Shown: positions 35,101-45,597 of the stretch, one piece after another
Layout of the letters: each line of letters opens with the position of its first letter
Position numbering within the stretch: the first letter of the stretch is position 1
NCBI GenBank assembly: GCA_963969345.1
Contig: OZ017768.1
Coordinates: 11,510,193-11,574,192, forward strand
Direction: 5' to 3'
Source: Turbatrix aceti
Taxonomy: Eukaryota > Nematoda > Chromadorea > Rhabditida > Panagrolaimidae
Length of the DNA stretch: 64,000 nucleotides
Notes under the pieces: model-generated
What the model was told of the DNA's origin: nothing
The model's database searches: none
The model's input: only the letters and a program-made list of their open reading frames with translations
Program-made: the position numbers and the translations under genes

Positions 35101-35626
35101 TATGAGTTTTAAACAATAAATACTCAAAATTTATAAAAATTGTGAATTTTACCCAAAAAGGGTACATTTTCTTCAAAAGAATCGCGACTCTTTGGAGTCA
35201 AAAAAAATTTGACTTCGACTTCTGACCTTTGACTCCGAGTCAGAGTTAACTCTTTCAACTGATGCATAGACCATAATTGCAGACAACTCGATTCCCAAAA
35301 TGTAATAGTTCATTTCAGGGTACAAATAATCAGCTATTTAAGGTGCTAAATTTTCGAGCACTGTCTTCACCGGCCTATGATAACGTACCTGCTTTTAGCT
35401 GGGCAACAAGCGACCTGGTATGTTTTTTTTTTAAATAATTAGTTAATCGAAATCTGAAAAAATCAATAAAGGATTTGTTATTGCTTACCGGTTCTATAAT
35501 CTTGATTTTTTCTAGGCAGCGACAGTAAGACACATTGGTCAACCCCCGCTGTGGAACTTTACTGTCACTCAGACGTCATGGGAAGAGCCAACGGCTCGTG
35601 CATTTTACCTCACTGATTTACCTTAA
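29138..35626 (+). CDS. Phospholipase B-like (PLBD/LAMA family) secreted or lysosomal hydrolase
   Basis: Eleven exons: 29138-29171, 29409-29521, 29708-29883, 31255-31331, 31763-32045, 32835-33037, 33191-33542, 33598-33712, 34025-34291, 35319-35417 and 35516-35626; 609 residues, every junction in frame. A signal peptide (MRCFLWRFLLFGICCVLPIVHG) leads. Family hallmarks follow: NATGWSNLEITTYPGYDADLQAYAAGVLEG, the nucleophile site GSKC-SGLVK (Cys258), SYPGLLYSSDDFALLGSGL, VIETTI, FRRYNSGTYNNQWIVVDYK, LEQMPG, LMRYNNY, AISARGDLNP and HGALDYK. The family is Ntn-hydrolase-like and self-cleaves before the Cys. Here the block that usually reads H-x-T-W reads Q275-V-T-M278, which may impair catalysis. 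The donor of exon 2 is the least certain junction. Introns hold nested MITEs (34526-35261) and an 18-bp inverted repeat (32446-32487). The polyadenylation signal is at 35639-35644. Confidence 0.88.
30012..30527. mobile_element. hAT-like MITE, family 4 (GGCCCG/CCCGGGC-rich), interrupted by RTE; in PLBD intron 3
   Basis: Tips CAGACATGAAAACGGGCC and GGCCATTTTCATGTCTG, with perfect 8-bp target duplication gttcgggg (30004-30011, 30528-30535). The GC-rich motif resembles family 1, but the tips differ. An RTE 3' fragment is inserted at 30149-30275. Confidence 0.88.
30149..30275 (-). mobile_element. RTE 3'-end fragment nested in a MITE
   Basis: On the minus strand this matches the last codons (GCGACCAAAACGAATCGAGA... 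to the TAA), the 3'UTR and the TAAA tail of the RTE at 14-17 kb almost exactly. It is flanked by a 12-bp target duplication, caatcgttctat (30137-30148, 30276-30287). Confidence 0.9.
32446..32487. repeat. 18-bp perfect inverted repeat in PLBD intron 5
   Basis: CTTGTAACTTAATAACTT, 6-base spacer, then its exact reverse complement. Confidence 0.7.
34526..35261. mobile_element. hAT-like MITE, family 5 (GACTC/GAGTC-rich), in PLBD intron 9
   Basis: Begins CAGTGTTCCAACTTG and ends AACTCTTTCAACTG, with perfect 8-bp target duplication atgcatag (34518-34525, 35262-35269). The outer parts are dense arrays of GACTCTGACTC and its complement. It contains a second GC-rich element at about 34958-35050. Confidence 0.8.
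34958..35050. mobile_element. MITE, family 7 (GGGTCGGGTACCCGAC), nested copy
   Basis: About 93 bp of TACCCGACCCG/CGGGTCGGGTACC motifs ending GACAGCACTG. The flanks attcgagt and gttcgaac agree at only 5 of 8 bases. A 90-bp relative lies at 43990-44079, beginning CAGTGCTGTCGGG. Confidence 0.6.
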
Positions 35627-35638
35627 CTTAAGAAAAAG

Positions 35639-35644
35639 AATAAA
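35639..35644 (+). terminator. Polyadenylation signal of the PLBD-like gene
   Basis: AATAAA 12 bases after the stop codon. Confidence 0.6.
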
Positions 35645-37842
35645 ATATATCTGGATTTTGATTTTAATCAGAATTTATATTTTTTGAAATAAATTTTAGC
35701 AGTTGTGTGTCATTTATTGTTGTCCGTGACGTAATAAACAATATAGACAAAAATTCATTGAAAAATATAGATTAAACTAATAAGAGCTACTATAGATTAA
35801 ATATGCTATTTCCTGTGGCAAATTAATAACAATGCATGCGCATCTGACTGGTCAGCAGATTCTGCATTTGACATACTAACAGTAGTACATTATGTAAACA
35901 ACGTATGACATGTTGTGGGATTATTTATTTTGAGGGGAAAGTTTGTTTCGTGTTTTTGACGTCACACATTTTTTGTAGACGACAATACATTTTTGTTAAA
36001 AGGATAAAAACTGGCAAAATTAATTAGGTAATAGTTAAAAATTCTGTTTGCTACCCTTGTTACGGTAAGCTATAAATAGTTCGGATAAGCAAATAAATAT
36101 TACACCATCAGGACAACGTTACAGAACAACGTTATTATTGTTTAGCTTACTTCATCATCATAATATTATGGGTCATAATAAATTCATTGTATATTTCTGA
36201 ATTATCCTTTACAATCATTGTTTACGCAGAAGTAAATGTGTGTAGATTGCACCATTTTTAGACAACAAATCTTTTGCATACAATGTAAAAAATATGAATT
36301 TTCAGAAAACACATTTTAAAGGAAGGATTAAGAATACAAATTTTTAAAACATACACCAAAATGTTAAATTTGTACAGTCGGTGAAAGCTGATCAAAAATG
36401 TTTTATGAACACTAAATGTGACAAAAAAACAAGTAAGCATTTTTCTGCTTTTCATTCAGTTTTTTTTGCAGTTGACGCCTTAACTTCTCGATGAATGACG
36501 GTAATTAGTTTTCCACCTACTACTCTGCTTGTTTTTGTCAGTGCCCTAAAAAAATAATCTATTTGCGTAATTGCTTCACTCAGGGGTTTTACAGTATTCC
36601 TGACATTCGGAATATCATTTACCTTACAACATAAGGTCTGTAAATAGTAAAAAAATGCAGAAAGAACATCATCATAATATGTAAGATGTTATTTCCCGAT
36701 TACACATACTTCAAGAACAACTGTGTGAAAAAAATATTTATAACTATTTATTTTAGTTAATAATTCATACAAATTGAAGATCCGTCAAGCAAACAACAGT
36801 GGCCTTATTTCATTTATTTTGTTCTTAATTCCAATAAAAAACGTTGCCTTCACCTCACGCGTTTACAACACAACCAATGTTCTATATACATAAAATATTC
36901 GCTTGTGTGACGTATCTTATGTTAGATGTTATTTTCCGGTTTTTTATCCGAATACTCGGGTAGCTAGACGGATGTAATGCTACATTTTTCTTTTGTCCGG
37001 AAATGCCCAGTTTTCTTTTACTCAAATATGCTTGTCTGTATTTTTTTCGTGTTAGTATTTGAATAATTTTCTGTAACAAGTTTCATAATTTTGGCACTTT
37101 GGTACTACCTTAAGGTTTATACATTTTTTTTAGGTTTCAAAAACGATGCAAGTGGTGCCTAATAATACCATAATCCCAGCACTTAGGCGATAAAAATTTT
37201 GTACAGATGCGCAAAATAAAATCCATTTAGAAAAAAACTTGTATTATGCGTGAAACGCCCCAGATGTTAGGCACTCATCTAAGTGGTATCATTATTGCTG
37301 GAGCATCTTCAAGTTGTCAACACATTATCGCACTTCTGTCTTCATGCGAGATGATGAAAGACAAACGGAGCAGTTCATAGGTATTATGAGGGAAACCTTT
37401 TCCCCTCCCCCTTGCCGATTACTACAATTATGTTTGTTGATATTACCTCACAGGATGTCATCATCACATTCATCCAAAAAAGAAGCGATATAGGGGTGGG
37501 TCCTATTAATCTTCTTAAGCACAATACTACATAGTTTTACCCCTTGTCTACTTACCTATTTACCTAGGCGCCTACCCATCTACATACACTCCTTCGTTTT
37601 TTTATCACAATATATCAAAAGTACATATATACCTGCAGCAAGTTATTAATCACATTCATTCACCTGTTGTAGGCATTACACCTCAGTAATTACTAGTGCT
37701 TTGCGGTTGTTGTTGTTCAGCTAAATAATATTCACATTTTACTCATTATACCTTCGCCCTCTAATTTTGTACTTTTTTTTGGTGGTTTTGATTCCGTGAA
37801 ATACCTTGTTGGCGTCAGAGTCATTGCTTTTCAAATATCGCA
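35645..37842. other. AT-rich spacer between PLBD and right peptide gene
   Basis: No exon, repeat family or domain recognised on either strand; short open frames are A/T-rich and lack signal peptides joined to further exons. Confidence 0.4.
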
Positions 37843-38190
37843 ATGCTTCGAAGTTGGTTATCGGCTATAATAATTTTGGGATTGATGGTTGTAATGTTGT
37901 CCAAGAATGGCTATGCCAATCCTTTATCAAACGGTTGGCAGAGAGCAACTATTGAAGAGATGGTAAGTCTTTATCTACTTTTTTGCATCGTTGTGTATAT
38001 TTTTTAGCACAAAGCTTTGATATCCATATAAAAAAACTTTTTTGATAACTTCATGATAACAGTACCAGAATATATAATTTAAAATATTTCTTTTGGTATC
38101 CAGATTATTTTTTAGGATTACTATGAAGATCTCATCACGTGGGGTTTGAGAACACATGGCATACGCCGACAAAAAGAACCCACACAATGA
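37843..38190 (+). CDS. Secreted peptide precursor, W-x-x-RTHG family, right copy
   Basis: Two exons, 37843-37962 and 38116-38190, joined in phase 0 (gtaagt...attttttag), encode only 64 residues. The signal peptide is MLRSWLSAIIILGLMVVMLS (cleavage likely after NGYA). The mature stretch NPLSNGWQRATIEEM crosses the intron into DYYEDLITWGLRTHGIRR and ends in QKEPTQ. It aligns with the left copy without a gap through the W...EM...L-x-W-x-x-RTHG region, and the intron falls after the same Met. Unlike the left copy, Gly is separated from the dibasic RR by Ile, so amidation directly after His is less obvious. There are no cysteines. The gene is shorter than usual gene-finder cutoffs and easily missed. 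Function unknown; extracellular signalling is inference. Confidence 0.7.
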
Positions 38191-39281
38191 CCAAGTCAAC
38201 CATCACAACAATCACCACGCCAAACATCACAAAAAACAGAAACAAACACATTTTTTCTAAACTTCCTACATGGCTAGGCCTCTCTTTGTGCCGTAGTGTT
38301 TTCAAACTTTGTTTGAATTTATCACAACACCGTCATCAATAACGAATCCGTGTATTGACGCCACAGAACGATTTCATTTCCATTCTATCTGAAATATAAA
38401 TTTTTATTCATTATTATCATTTGTTGTGTTGTTCGGTATTATGACTTTGACGGTGTCGTTTTATTATAATTCTTACCGATTTGTACAATCTTACAAAAAA
38501 TAAAAATAAGTAAACACCAAATGACATAATCGTGCACCGGCCTTAAAATTAGGCCGCCGGCCGGCTTGCGGCCGGCCAAAATATTCATGATTGAAACACA
38601 AAAATGTTTCAAAATTATATACTTTTAGTCAAAAAAATGATCATAAAATTTTTTTTCGGCTCTTTTGGCATGCCAAAAATCCTCAGGCCAGCGCGGCTTT
38701 TGCGGTCATCCGGCAGGATTTTATGCCTTGCTGACGACAACACCTAAAAAAACTGACTTTTCATTTTGAACATAATTCTTGTTTTTTTGTATGTCCAAAA
38801 TACAATTCATGGAAATTATATAATTTCCTTTTTCACGTCAATTACTTCGATCGTAAGCGTTCAACCACTCGCCATGCGTAAAAAAACACGCTACGAGAAA
38901 AAAACAACATGCTATTTACGCAAAAGTGCATAACTCACATAAGCGTGTAGTAATACGTGCAATCGCAATACACAATACAGTATACAATAGTGCAAAAAAA
39001 TATTCCACTGAATAATGAAGTGTACATAAGGTGTTGAAGACAATCGGAAAAAACTAAACCCGTGAATAAATGCAAATATGTACATATTGTACACTTGGAA
39101 GTTCTGTTGAAAACAGATATACAAACATTTTTTGAATTACTCTAATTAGGCACTTATAGCAAATGTGACATCAGTCTTTGACGGGGCATTCAATGCCACA
39201 AACTTGCGTTTACCTTATTGTGTGCTTAATTTTCTATTAATTAAAAAACATTAGTGCCGTTGTGCCGTAACGTTGTTTTTG
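38191..39281. other. Spacer with GC-rich repeat remnants
   Basis: Around 38540-38720 are CCGGCCGGC/GGCCGGCC arrays resembling subterminal MITE arrays, but I could not find paired tips or a target duplication. The rest is AT-rich without exons. Confidence 0.35.
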
Positions 39282-39289
39282 ATTACGTT

Positions 39290-39671
39290 TAGGGATTAAA
39301 TCCCCCCCCCCCGACTGGCGTCGGGGACGGTGAGAGCCGGGGACAAAAGTAGTCGGGGACGGGGAAAATTTCCCCGACTTCAACACCTCATTGAAAAAAA
39401 TTGAATAAAATGTGTAAAAAAAGCGGTCAATTTTTCTAAAAACGAAAAATGAGTCATATTTTGAAAGAATTTTTCATATTTTCCGTTTTTTTTTCGCCAA
39501 TTTACGTCAATTTTGGGTGATTTTATTTGTTTGTTGCCAAATTTTGTTCACTGTCGGGGACGAGGAACTTTTTCACCGTCGGGGGCAAGATCCGTCGGGA
39601 ACGGGGGTCGGGGAGCTCTCCTCGGGGACACCCCCGAGGAATTCCTCGGGGGACGGGGGGTTTAATCCCTA
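39290..39671. mobile_element. hAT-like MITE, family 6 (CCCCGAC/GTCGGGG-rich), 382 bp
   Basis: Tips TAGGGATTAAATCCCCC and GGGGGTTTAATCCCTA, with perfect 8-bp target duplication attacgtt (39282-39289, 39672-39679). Both flanking arrays are CGGGGACGG-type motifs; the centre is AT-rich and non-coding. Confidence 0.87.
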
Positions 39672-40245
39672 ATTACGTTATAGGAAAATGAACACATAAA
39701 TTTTTGTTATAACTATAGTCTAAAAATCAGTCACGGAATGTACAAAATAAACAACTAAGAAATTGTTTAAAAACAATTGTTTTCATCCACGCGCGCGCTC
39801 CCCAACAAGCGCCCGCCAGGTCACACTGGCGAGCGCTTGGAGAATCTTGTCCATAAATTATGCCATCGAAAAAAAGCGGGGATTTTCAAGGTGGGGCACC
39901 CCGGACCCCTTCCCCCCTAAATGACGTAATTTTTGAAAAAATCGTTATTTTTGAGCGGTTTTCTGCAAGTTTTGGCTTATCAATTTTGCTAAAAACTATT
40001 TACTTCCAGATTAAAATGCCAAAATTATTGTGTACTTTTTTTTTTAACTTTTTCGGAGTCGGTCAGATTAAAAAAATTGGTAAAACATATTTATATTTGA
40101 TCAAAATCAGTCAGCATTTTGGCAAAAAAATCTAAAACTCAGAAAACTTGTAAGACAGCTGTGTTATTTTAAAAAAATTTTTAAATGATGTTATTTTGAG
40201 AAGGTACCCCCTTTTTCGTAATAACGTAATTTCTGGACAAGCCCC

Positions 40246-40375
40246 AATGACTACGACGTAGCAAAGGTAGCTACGATGGACGGCGCCCTTTTTGTGCAAT
40301 CGCGATACTTCTTCACTATCTCTTTAATTTTTGTGATGAATAATTAAGCACGAGTAAGAGTAATAAATATAAATG
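40246..40375 (+). mobile_element. LINE-B 3'-end copy
   Basis: Plus-strand copy: gactacgacgtagcaaaggtagctacg, then cactatctctttaat, aagcacgagtaagagtaataaat and a short tail. Confidence 0.65.
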
Positions 40376-40960
40376 TTATTGTTTGCACATCAATTACAAG
40401 TCTAATGTTCAATGCATCCAAAAATTTCTTGAAACACTTTCAACTTTAATTACTTCACAAGATACTACAAAATGAATTGTGTATAAAAATAGCGTTATGT
40501 TCAAATTATTTTTGTTCCATCACTTTTTTAATGAACGCCCGCGCAAAAATTAAAAAAAAAGAAAAAAACAATTCTCTAAACCACGCCTTTCTCTCATTTT
40601 TTTGATGACAAAAAGACAAAAAGTTACATATGTGTGTCTTCAAGTTTTCTGATTATTTTACTTTTTATTCTTTTTTTTGTTCATCATTGTGATGCCAACC
40701 AAAGAATAATATTTTTTTCTTTTGCCTACGAGTATGCTTGCTTAGTTCCTGCATGTCTAATCAACTTGAACTTTGAAAATCTATTATACAATAACAAATT
40801 TTGTTCGCTATATAATTAACATGCGTCATACGTTTTTGTGGACTGATATTTTTTTCTGACCATTCATTAAAAGCGTTATTTTTCGTGTACTGCGATAAAT
40901 CCATGTTTGCAAGAATTTGAGAATGTGAGAAAATAAACCGATTTTACTGGAAGGGTGGCT

Positions 40961-41121
40961 ACTTTACTTTACTTTACTTTACTTTACTTTATTACTCTTA
41001 CTCGAGCGAAGTTACTCATTACAAAATTAAAGAGACAGTGATGAGTATCTAGATTGCACGAAGAGGACGCCGTCAATCGTAGCTACCTGCGTCACGTCGT
41101 AGCCCTTAGCAGGAGCGTTCT
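40961..41121 (-). mobile_element. LINE-B 3'-end copy
   Basis: Minus-strand copy with an (AAAGT)n tail at 40961-40990 and the shared coding-end and 3'UTR sequence up to gcaggagcgttctgg. Confidence 0.7.
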
Positions 41122-41234
41122 GGAATATTTACATACATGGTTATTGTGGTAACCATTTGTCTTGTAAATATTACTCACCTCTCTTATTGTTGAGATAAGT
41201 AAGATAATATTATTGCTCAAATACAAAAAAAATC

Positions 41235-41570
41235 ATGAATTCAATAAATAAATCCTTGCAAATTGTTTTCTTTCTCACTTTCCTTTTTTTCAAAGTCTCA
41301 ACGACGAGTTCTGTCATATATGTATCTCCGCCCTTTTTTGGATGCACGCCTTCTTCTTGGATGCCGGTGTACGTGTATAAATATTGTGATAACTACAACC
41401 TTCAGATATATCCCGATTTTCCGTCCTTTTCTTGTACACTTGCTCTTCGGGGCGTGAGATGTGGAAGAAGGAAAAAATACTGTGGAATTTTCTTTGCAGA
41501 TTTAAAAAAGGGCAGTTTTTTTTATTGTAGGGAAAAAACGTTTTTCTACTCCAAAAGTTGTAAGTCTTAA
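41235..41570 (+). CDS. Possible small secreted Cys-rich protein (uncertain)
   Basis: An ATG-led frame of 111 residues starts with a good signal peptide (SLQIVFFLTFLFFKVSTTSS), and seven cysteines follow, the first in FFGCTPSSW. It may be unspliced, or a 48-base gtgaga...tttgcag intron (41453-41500) may shorten it; that form stops almost at once. No similarity is recognised and no sister copy exists in the window. It lies just downstream of a LINE-B copy. Confidence 0.3.
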   Translation: MNSINKSLQIVFFLTFLFFKVSTTSSVIYVSPPFFGCTPSSWMPVYVYKYCDNYNLQIYPDFPSFSCTLALRGVRCGRRKKYCGIFFADLKKGSFFYCREKTFFYSKSCKS

Positions 41571-41631
41571 AAAAGGGTGTTTTTCAATTTTGAAAAAGTA
41601 AATATTAGTAAAACTTAACGTAATGATACTC

Positions 41632-41810
41632 AGCGCACTAAAAAAATACGAAAAAAATTTTTTTGTGCCAAAAACACAAAATTCGTTGAGATAAATTCAT
41701 TTTTTCTGCGCTGAGTTTGATAATACACTGAGTTTTACTACGCTGGGTTTCCTGCGCTGACTTTTCTTTACGCTGAGTTTTTTTACGCTGAGTTTGTCAG
41801 TGCGGGGTTA
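41632..41810. repeat. ACGCTGAGTTT repeat cluster
   Basis: Five diverged units of (T)(A/G)CGCTGAGTTT lie at the right, with the complementary CTCAGCGC at the left edge near 41632. This resembles a MITE with a subterminal array; tips and target duplication are not resolved. Confidence 0.5.
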
Positions 41811-41814
41811 TTTC

Positions 41815-41930
41815 ATTTCATTTCATTGATATCGAGATTGCACGAAGTCAATCATAGCTACCTGCGCCACGTTATAGTCCTTGGCAGGAGTATTCTTGAA
41901 GGCTGCGAAGTCGTCGATCTATCGCCTTTG
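41815..41930 (-). mobile_element. LINE-B 3'-end copy
   Basis: (AAATG)n tail on the minus strand, then gagattgcacgaag, tcatagctacctgcgccacg and ggcaggagtattcttgaaggctgcgaagtcgtcg shared with the 17.4-kb copy; a short internal part is missing. Confidence 0.65.
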
Positions 41931-42020
41931 ATAATGTTATTTGCTTCTGGGTTTTTTACTCATTACATTCGTGACATTAGAACACTTTAAAACATTAAAG
42001 TAATGCTTGCATGCTATACA

Positions 42021-42304
42021 CCCGCACTCGCATAAGGAGCACTAAAGGAGCACAACAGGGGGGAAGGCCTTGCGCGCGAATGTTTATTTTTGTGACAAAT
42101 TCGCGTTCATGTGCTTTGTTGAGCTCCGCAATTCTAATTTATTTGTTTTTATCGAAGGAATTTGAATAAGCATCACAGGAAGATGGATAATGTTGCGCGG
42201 TGCGCTTCATTGTGCTCCTTCATTTTCGTTCCGACCCTTGATAGCTATCCTACGCGCCTTTCTCTCCCGTTGTGCTCCTTTAGTGCTCTTTATGCGAGTG
42301 CGGG
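42021..42304. mobile_element. 284-bp element with 36-37 bp terminal inverted repeats
   Basis: CCCGCACTCGCATAAGGAGC plus ACTAAAGGAGCACAAC at the left is matched by the reverse complement at 42268-42304 with one or two differences. The interior is non-coding. No clear target duplication, so the superfamily is unknown. Confidence 0.7.
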
Positions 42305-43107
42305 CAACTTCCGTTCACGATACTCCACTGCACTCTTTTTAAGCCCTTTACAACACCGCACAATAACAACATCCTTAACGCCCCCTACTGCTATTATTTT
42401 TTTTTATTCAGAGTATTGCCAAAGCTGATTGACGTCCTTTATGTTTTTCCATGCTTTCCACGAAGGGCATCTTGGCATTTCAAATTGGTATCTTATAAAT
42501 ATAAGGGAATTAAAATATGGGGATAATCAAATGTTAATACCAAGTTTTGAAGCCATTCATGTACATGCACATCCCCCTGTTGTTTAGAATTCAAATGTCG
42601 CTTCATTTTATTCAGGATTTTTTTTAAATTTTAGAAACTGCAAAACAGCAAATATCATGCAATCTTCTCCCTTCCTATTTTACCTAATTTGCTTCGTAAA
42701 ATGGACGAGGAGAAGACTACAAATTAAATAACTCTTTTTTTTGGAATAAGAAATTTGTAGTTAGCAAAAAATTTTGGCTCCGGAAAAAAAGGTTTTTGTT
42801 TTATGCGTATTACTGTAATCGCTGTTGTCATAAAATGACTTTTTACAGTAAAAAAATGAATAAAAGGTATTGTTTTTTCAAAGAATAAACGAACAGTTCT
42901 AAATACTGTCAAACTGATGAATATTTTTCACGACATTTTTATTCTGACGTGATTTTTACAACGGTATCTATGTACAATGTTTGTGATTGTGTGTTTTTGA
43001 ATTTCAGTAAAAAAAACTTGAATTATCAATCAGATGCAACTATGAAACTTAACCTGCACCTGTATTTCAAAATTCATGCAAACATGAATTGTTTGAGATT
43101 GAACAAC

Positions 43108-44622
43108 ATGGGGTGGTTTTGTTTCCTTTTGTTTGCCTTTCTTCCTTTTACGGAAACAAGAACCATATGGGATGAGATTGAAATTGATGTAAGATAACCA
43201 CTATTGAAATGTCAAGGAGCAAACATGTATTTTTAGGATTATGCACTCGACGAGGTGCGCATACCGAAAGGCTACTACGACAAAATGGAAATTCCTGTCG
43301 GTAAGTATTTTGGGTTCTGTTTTTTTGTACTTCAACCGTCGTAAAAATTATTAAAAAAAAGCGTTGAAAAGCATTATTATTTTTATACATAAAAAATTCC
43401 GTAAAAAAAAAATTCATTGAAAAGCGTTGAAAAGCATTATTATTTTATGTTTTTCATATTGTACGATAGTTGTCTACATAAAAAAATTCCGTAATGTACG
43501 ATAGTTGTCAATATTTTAAGAAAGAAAATTCGAAGTATTAGCAAGCAAAATATTTTTTTTCAGATTGCTACAAACAGATAAGCAATTCCGCCATTGGTCA
43601 CACGTTTCGATTCAGAATAGCAAAAGCGGACAATTTCATGCCATGCTTCATCAAATTACCTACACCAACTGTTGTCGAGTTTCAGAATTTTGATTTCCAA
43701 AACAATGCTGTACGTTGGTGTTTCTGCCTCTTTAAAAAAATATGACTAAACTTTGTACCAGGGTTTTCGACCGCTCCTGAAATCGCCCGCTCCCGCATAT
43801 CCTGAGCGGAGCGAGCAGTAAAAGACAGAAAAAATAAGGAGCGGGAGCGGAGCGAACAAGAAAATTTTTTAAAAAAAGAGGGGGAGCGGAGCGAGCGGTA
43901 CAAAAAAACTAGAAAACCCAGCTTTGTAGTAATTTGCATTAATGCACAAATTTGTTGACAATATTTCTGGTTCTGCCTGTACCTTCGGCCAGTGCTGTCG
44001 GGTACCCGACCCGAACCCGGACCCGACCCGAAATATTTACGCGGAATTTTGGGTCGGGTACCCGACATTTTCCGTACTGCTTTTGGCCCGTATTGCATGC
44101 TCGTTTTTACAATATTTTTTACGGGGGTGTAAAACAAAATAATTGTAAAAAGAAGATGAGCTGAGCTAAATTTTGATCAAAAGATACTATTTTTAAATAT
44201 AGTATTACGGCGCAGAGAATAAAATCCAAAAGGTTACACAAATAGAAGGGACGTGCTATTTTGCCACAAAATGAAATAAAGCTTTAAAAAGCTCTAATTG
44301 ATAATTTTTTTTATGAATTTCAGACATTTGCTAAAATAATCAGCGGTAATCATCCAACAAGGTTTCCTCTACGATCTTATGAACTTAACAACGGTTAGTT
44401 TATCCGAACATCTAACATAATGTCGCAACTGTTTTTTCTACCTTTGCAGATGCAGAAGTAAAGACCTTGGGCGTCATATGCGCGTATGCGTACCTCATAG
44501 TGAAAAATTATGGGATAAACGATGTTATCACGTTCAAGCTAAACTACCTGTCGCAGAGTGCGTTTTCATTCGATGACATAGATGCATGTAATGCCTGGGC
44601 ACCACGTACCAATTTCTTTTGA
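43108..44622 (+). CDS. Small secreted protein, novel C-Y-x-Q/P-C-F-I family, right copy
   Basis: Five exons, 43108-43188, 43237-43300, 43564-43709, 44324-44393 and 44450-44622, give 177 residues; the phases run 0, 1, 0, 1. The signal peptide is MGWFCFLLFAFLPFTETR; in-frame ATGs at 43084 and 43051 would lengthen the N-terminus. The mature chain has DCYKQISNSAIGHTFRFRI, PCFIKLPTPTVVEF, then VICAYAYLIVKNYG, VITFKLNYL and DACNAW, with four cysteines. The block order, Cys in C-Y and P-C-F-I, and two phase-1 introns match the left copy at 20903-21563; the phase-0 introns after exons 1 and 3 are extra. Intron 3 (43710-44323) is enlarged by two MITEs. No known domain is recognised; secretion and disulphide bonding are inference. 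Confidence 0.75.
43759..43921. mobile_element. hAT-like MITE, family 3, in intron of the right C-Y-x-Q gene
   Basis: Tips CAGGGTTTTCGACCGC and CTAGAAAACCCAG. Flanks ctttgtac (43751-43758) and ctttgtag (43922-43929) agree at 7 of 8 bases. Interior GGAGCGGAGCGAGC arrays match the copy at 17048-17230 in the opposite orientation. Confidence 0.78.
43990..44079. mobile_element. MITE, family 7 (GGGTCGGGTACCCGAC), 90 bp
   Basis: Begins CAGTGCTGTCGGGTACCCG and ends CCGTACTG. Flanks ccttcggc and cttttggc agree at 6 of 8 bases. It lies 68 bases after the family 3 element in the same intron. Confidence 0.6.
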
Positions 44623-45159
44623 TCAGTATAGTCAGCTATAGTATCATATTATTTTGTTACTGTATTACGTTCTGGTTTTTCGGTTTATTACGGGTATGCG
44701 TGATTTCTTATTTATTCTCAATGGTTTACACACAATATTTTTTAACTCAATTACATACAAAGTCACAACACACACACATTGTTATTCCTTTATAAATATA
44801 TTATCATGAATCATTTTTAACTACCTTTGAATAAAAAGTGCTTGATCTTCTTCACAATGATACAACAAAAATCGTTACCTGTTATTTATATTTATTTTTT
44901 TTTTCGTGTTTTTTCTGCAATTTTGATGGCTTGATCCACGAAAACGCTTGAAAAAAACAACAACTGTACTTACCGAATTGGCATGTCCATTAGGATTGTT
45001 GTACTATACAATGACGTCAGGCTAACCCAATTTGCTGATTAAGTTTCAAAAAAAACAAAGAAAGTAAATGTAATGTCATTAAAATATCCATGTTGTACGT
45101 TATGAAAACACAAATAAACTTTTCTAATCAAGAAAGAATCCTTCTTGCTCTGCGGTGGC
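44623..45159. other. 3' flank of the right C-Y-x-Q gene
   Basis: AT-rich; no exon or repeat family recognised up to the first family 1 MITE. Confidence 0.4.
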
Positions 45160-45167
45160 ATCACAAG

Positions 45168-45440
45168 CAGAGTTCTCAACGGGCCGGTTTTTTTTCGGCC
45201 CATGAACTGACGACAAAATTACGGCGCCCGCGATTTACCTTTTGCTTCCAGATTAGCCCAAAAGAGCAGTGCCAGGTCAGCATTCTGCGTGCATTTCTTT
45301 GCATTCTTCGCGGTTTTTACTTTTTCATAAAATTTTTCATAAATTTTGCGTAAAATATGCATGTTTTTTTTTTATTTTACGGCCCGTTTTGGCCCGGGCC
45401 GGCCAACAAAACCAATCGGCCCGGCCCGTTGAGAACCCTG
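45168..45440 (-). mobile_element. hAT-like MITE, family 1, internally deleted, 273 bp
   Basis: Tips CAGAGTTCTCAACGGGCC and GGCCCGTTGAGAACCCTG; perfect 8-bp duplication atcacaag (45160-45167, 45441-45448). It shares the central AT-rich block (ggcgcccgcgatttacc ... aatatgcat) with the copies at 11.4 and 45.6 kb but lacks the outer half next to its left tip. Confidence 0.88.
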
Positions 45441-45597
45441 ATCACAAGTCGAGACGATCATCGTCGCCACGCTCCAACCTTTGTCTCCTTTTGTCTCCTC
45501 TCCTGTTCATTCTTGTTCTCCCGGCTGTGCCGAATCGAGTCGGCTGGTCTAATCGTGGTATTCGGATTGGCAGTTCCACGGTGCGGAGTGTTCCCAC

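Noticed and set aside
25991..38190. Assigning the two RTHG peptides to neuropeptide F/Y
   Set aside because: Only the E-[EM]-...-Y-x-x-L helix pattern is similar; the R-x-R-F/Y-amide end and the usual intron position are absent.
38540..38720. GC-rich CCGGCCGGC cluster as another complete MITE
   Set aside because: Paired tips and an 8-bp duplication could not be found, so only a repeat remnant is noted.
40634..40819. Frame with a signal-peptide-like N-terminus and three cysteines
   Set aside because: The frame opens with GTG, not ATG, and no upstream exon with a usable start was found.
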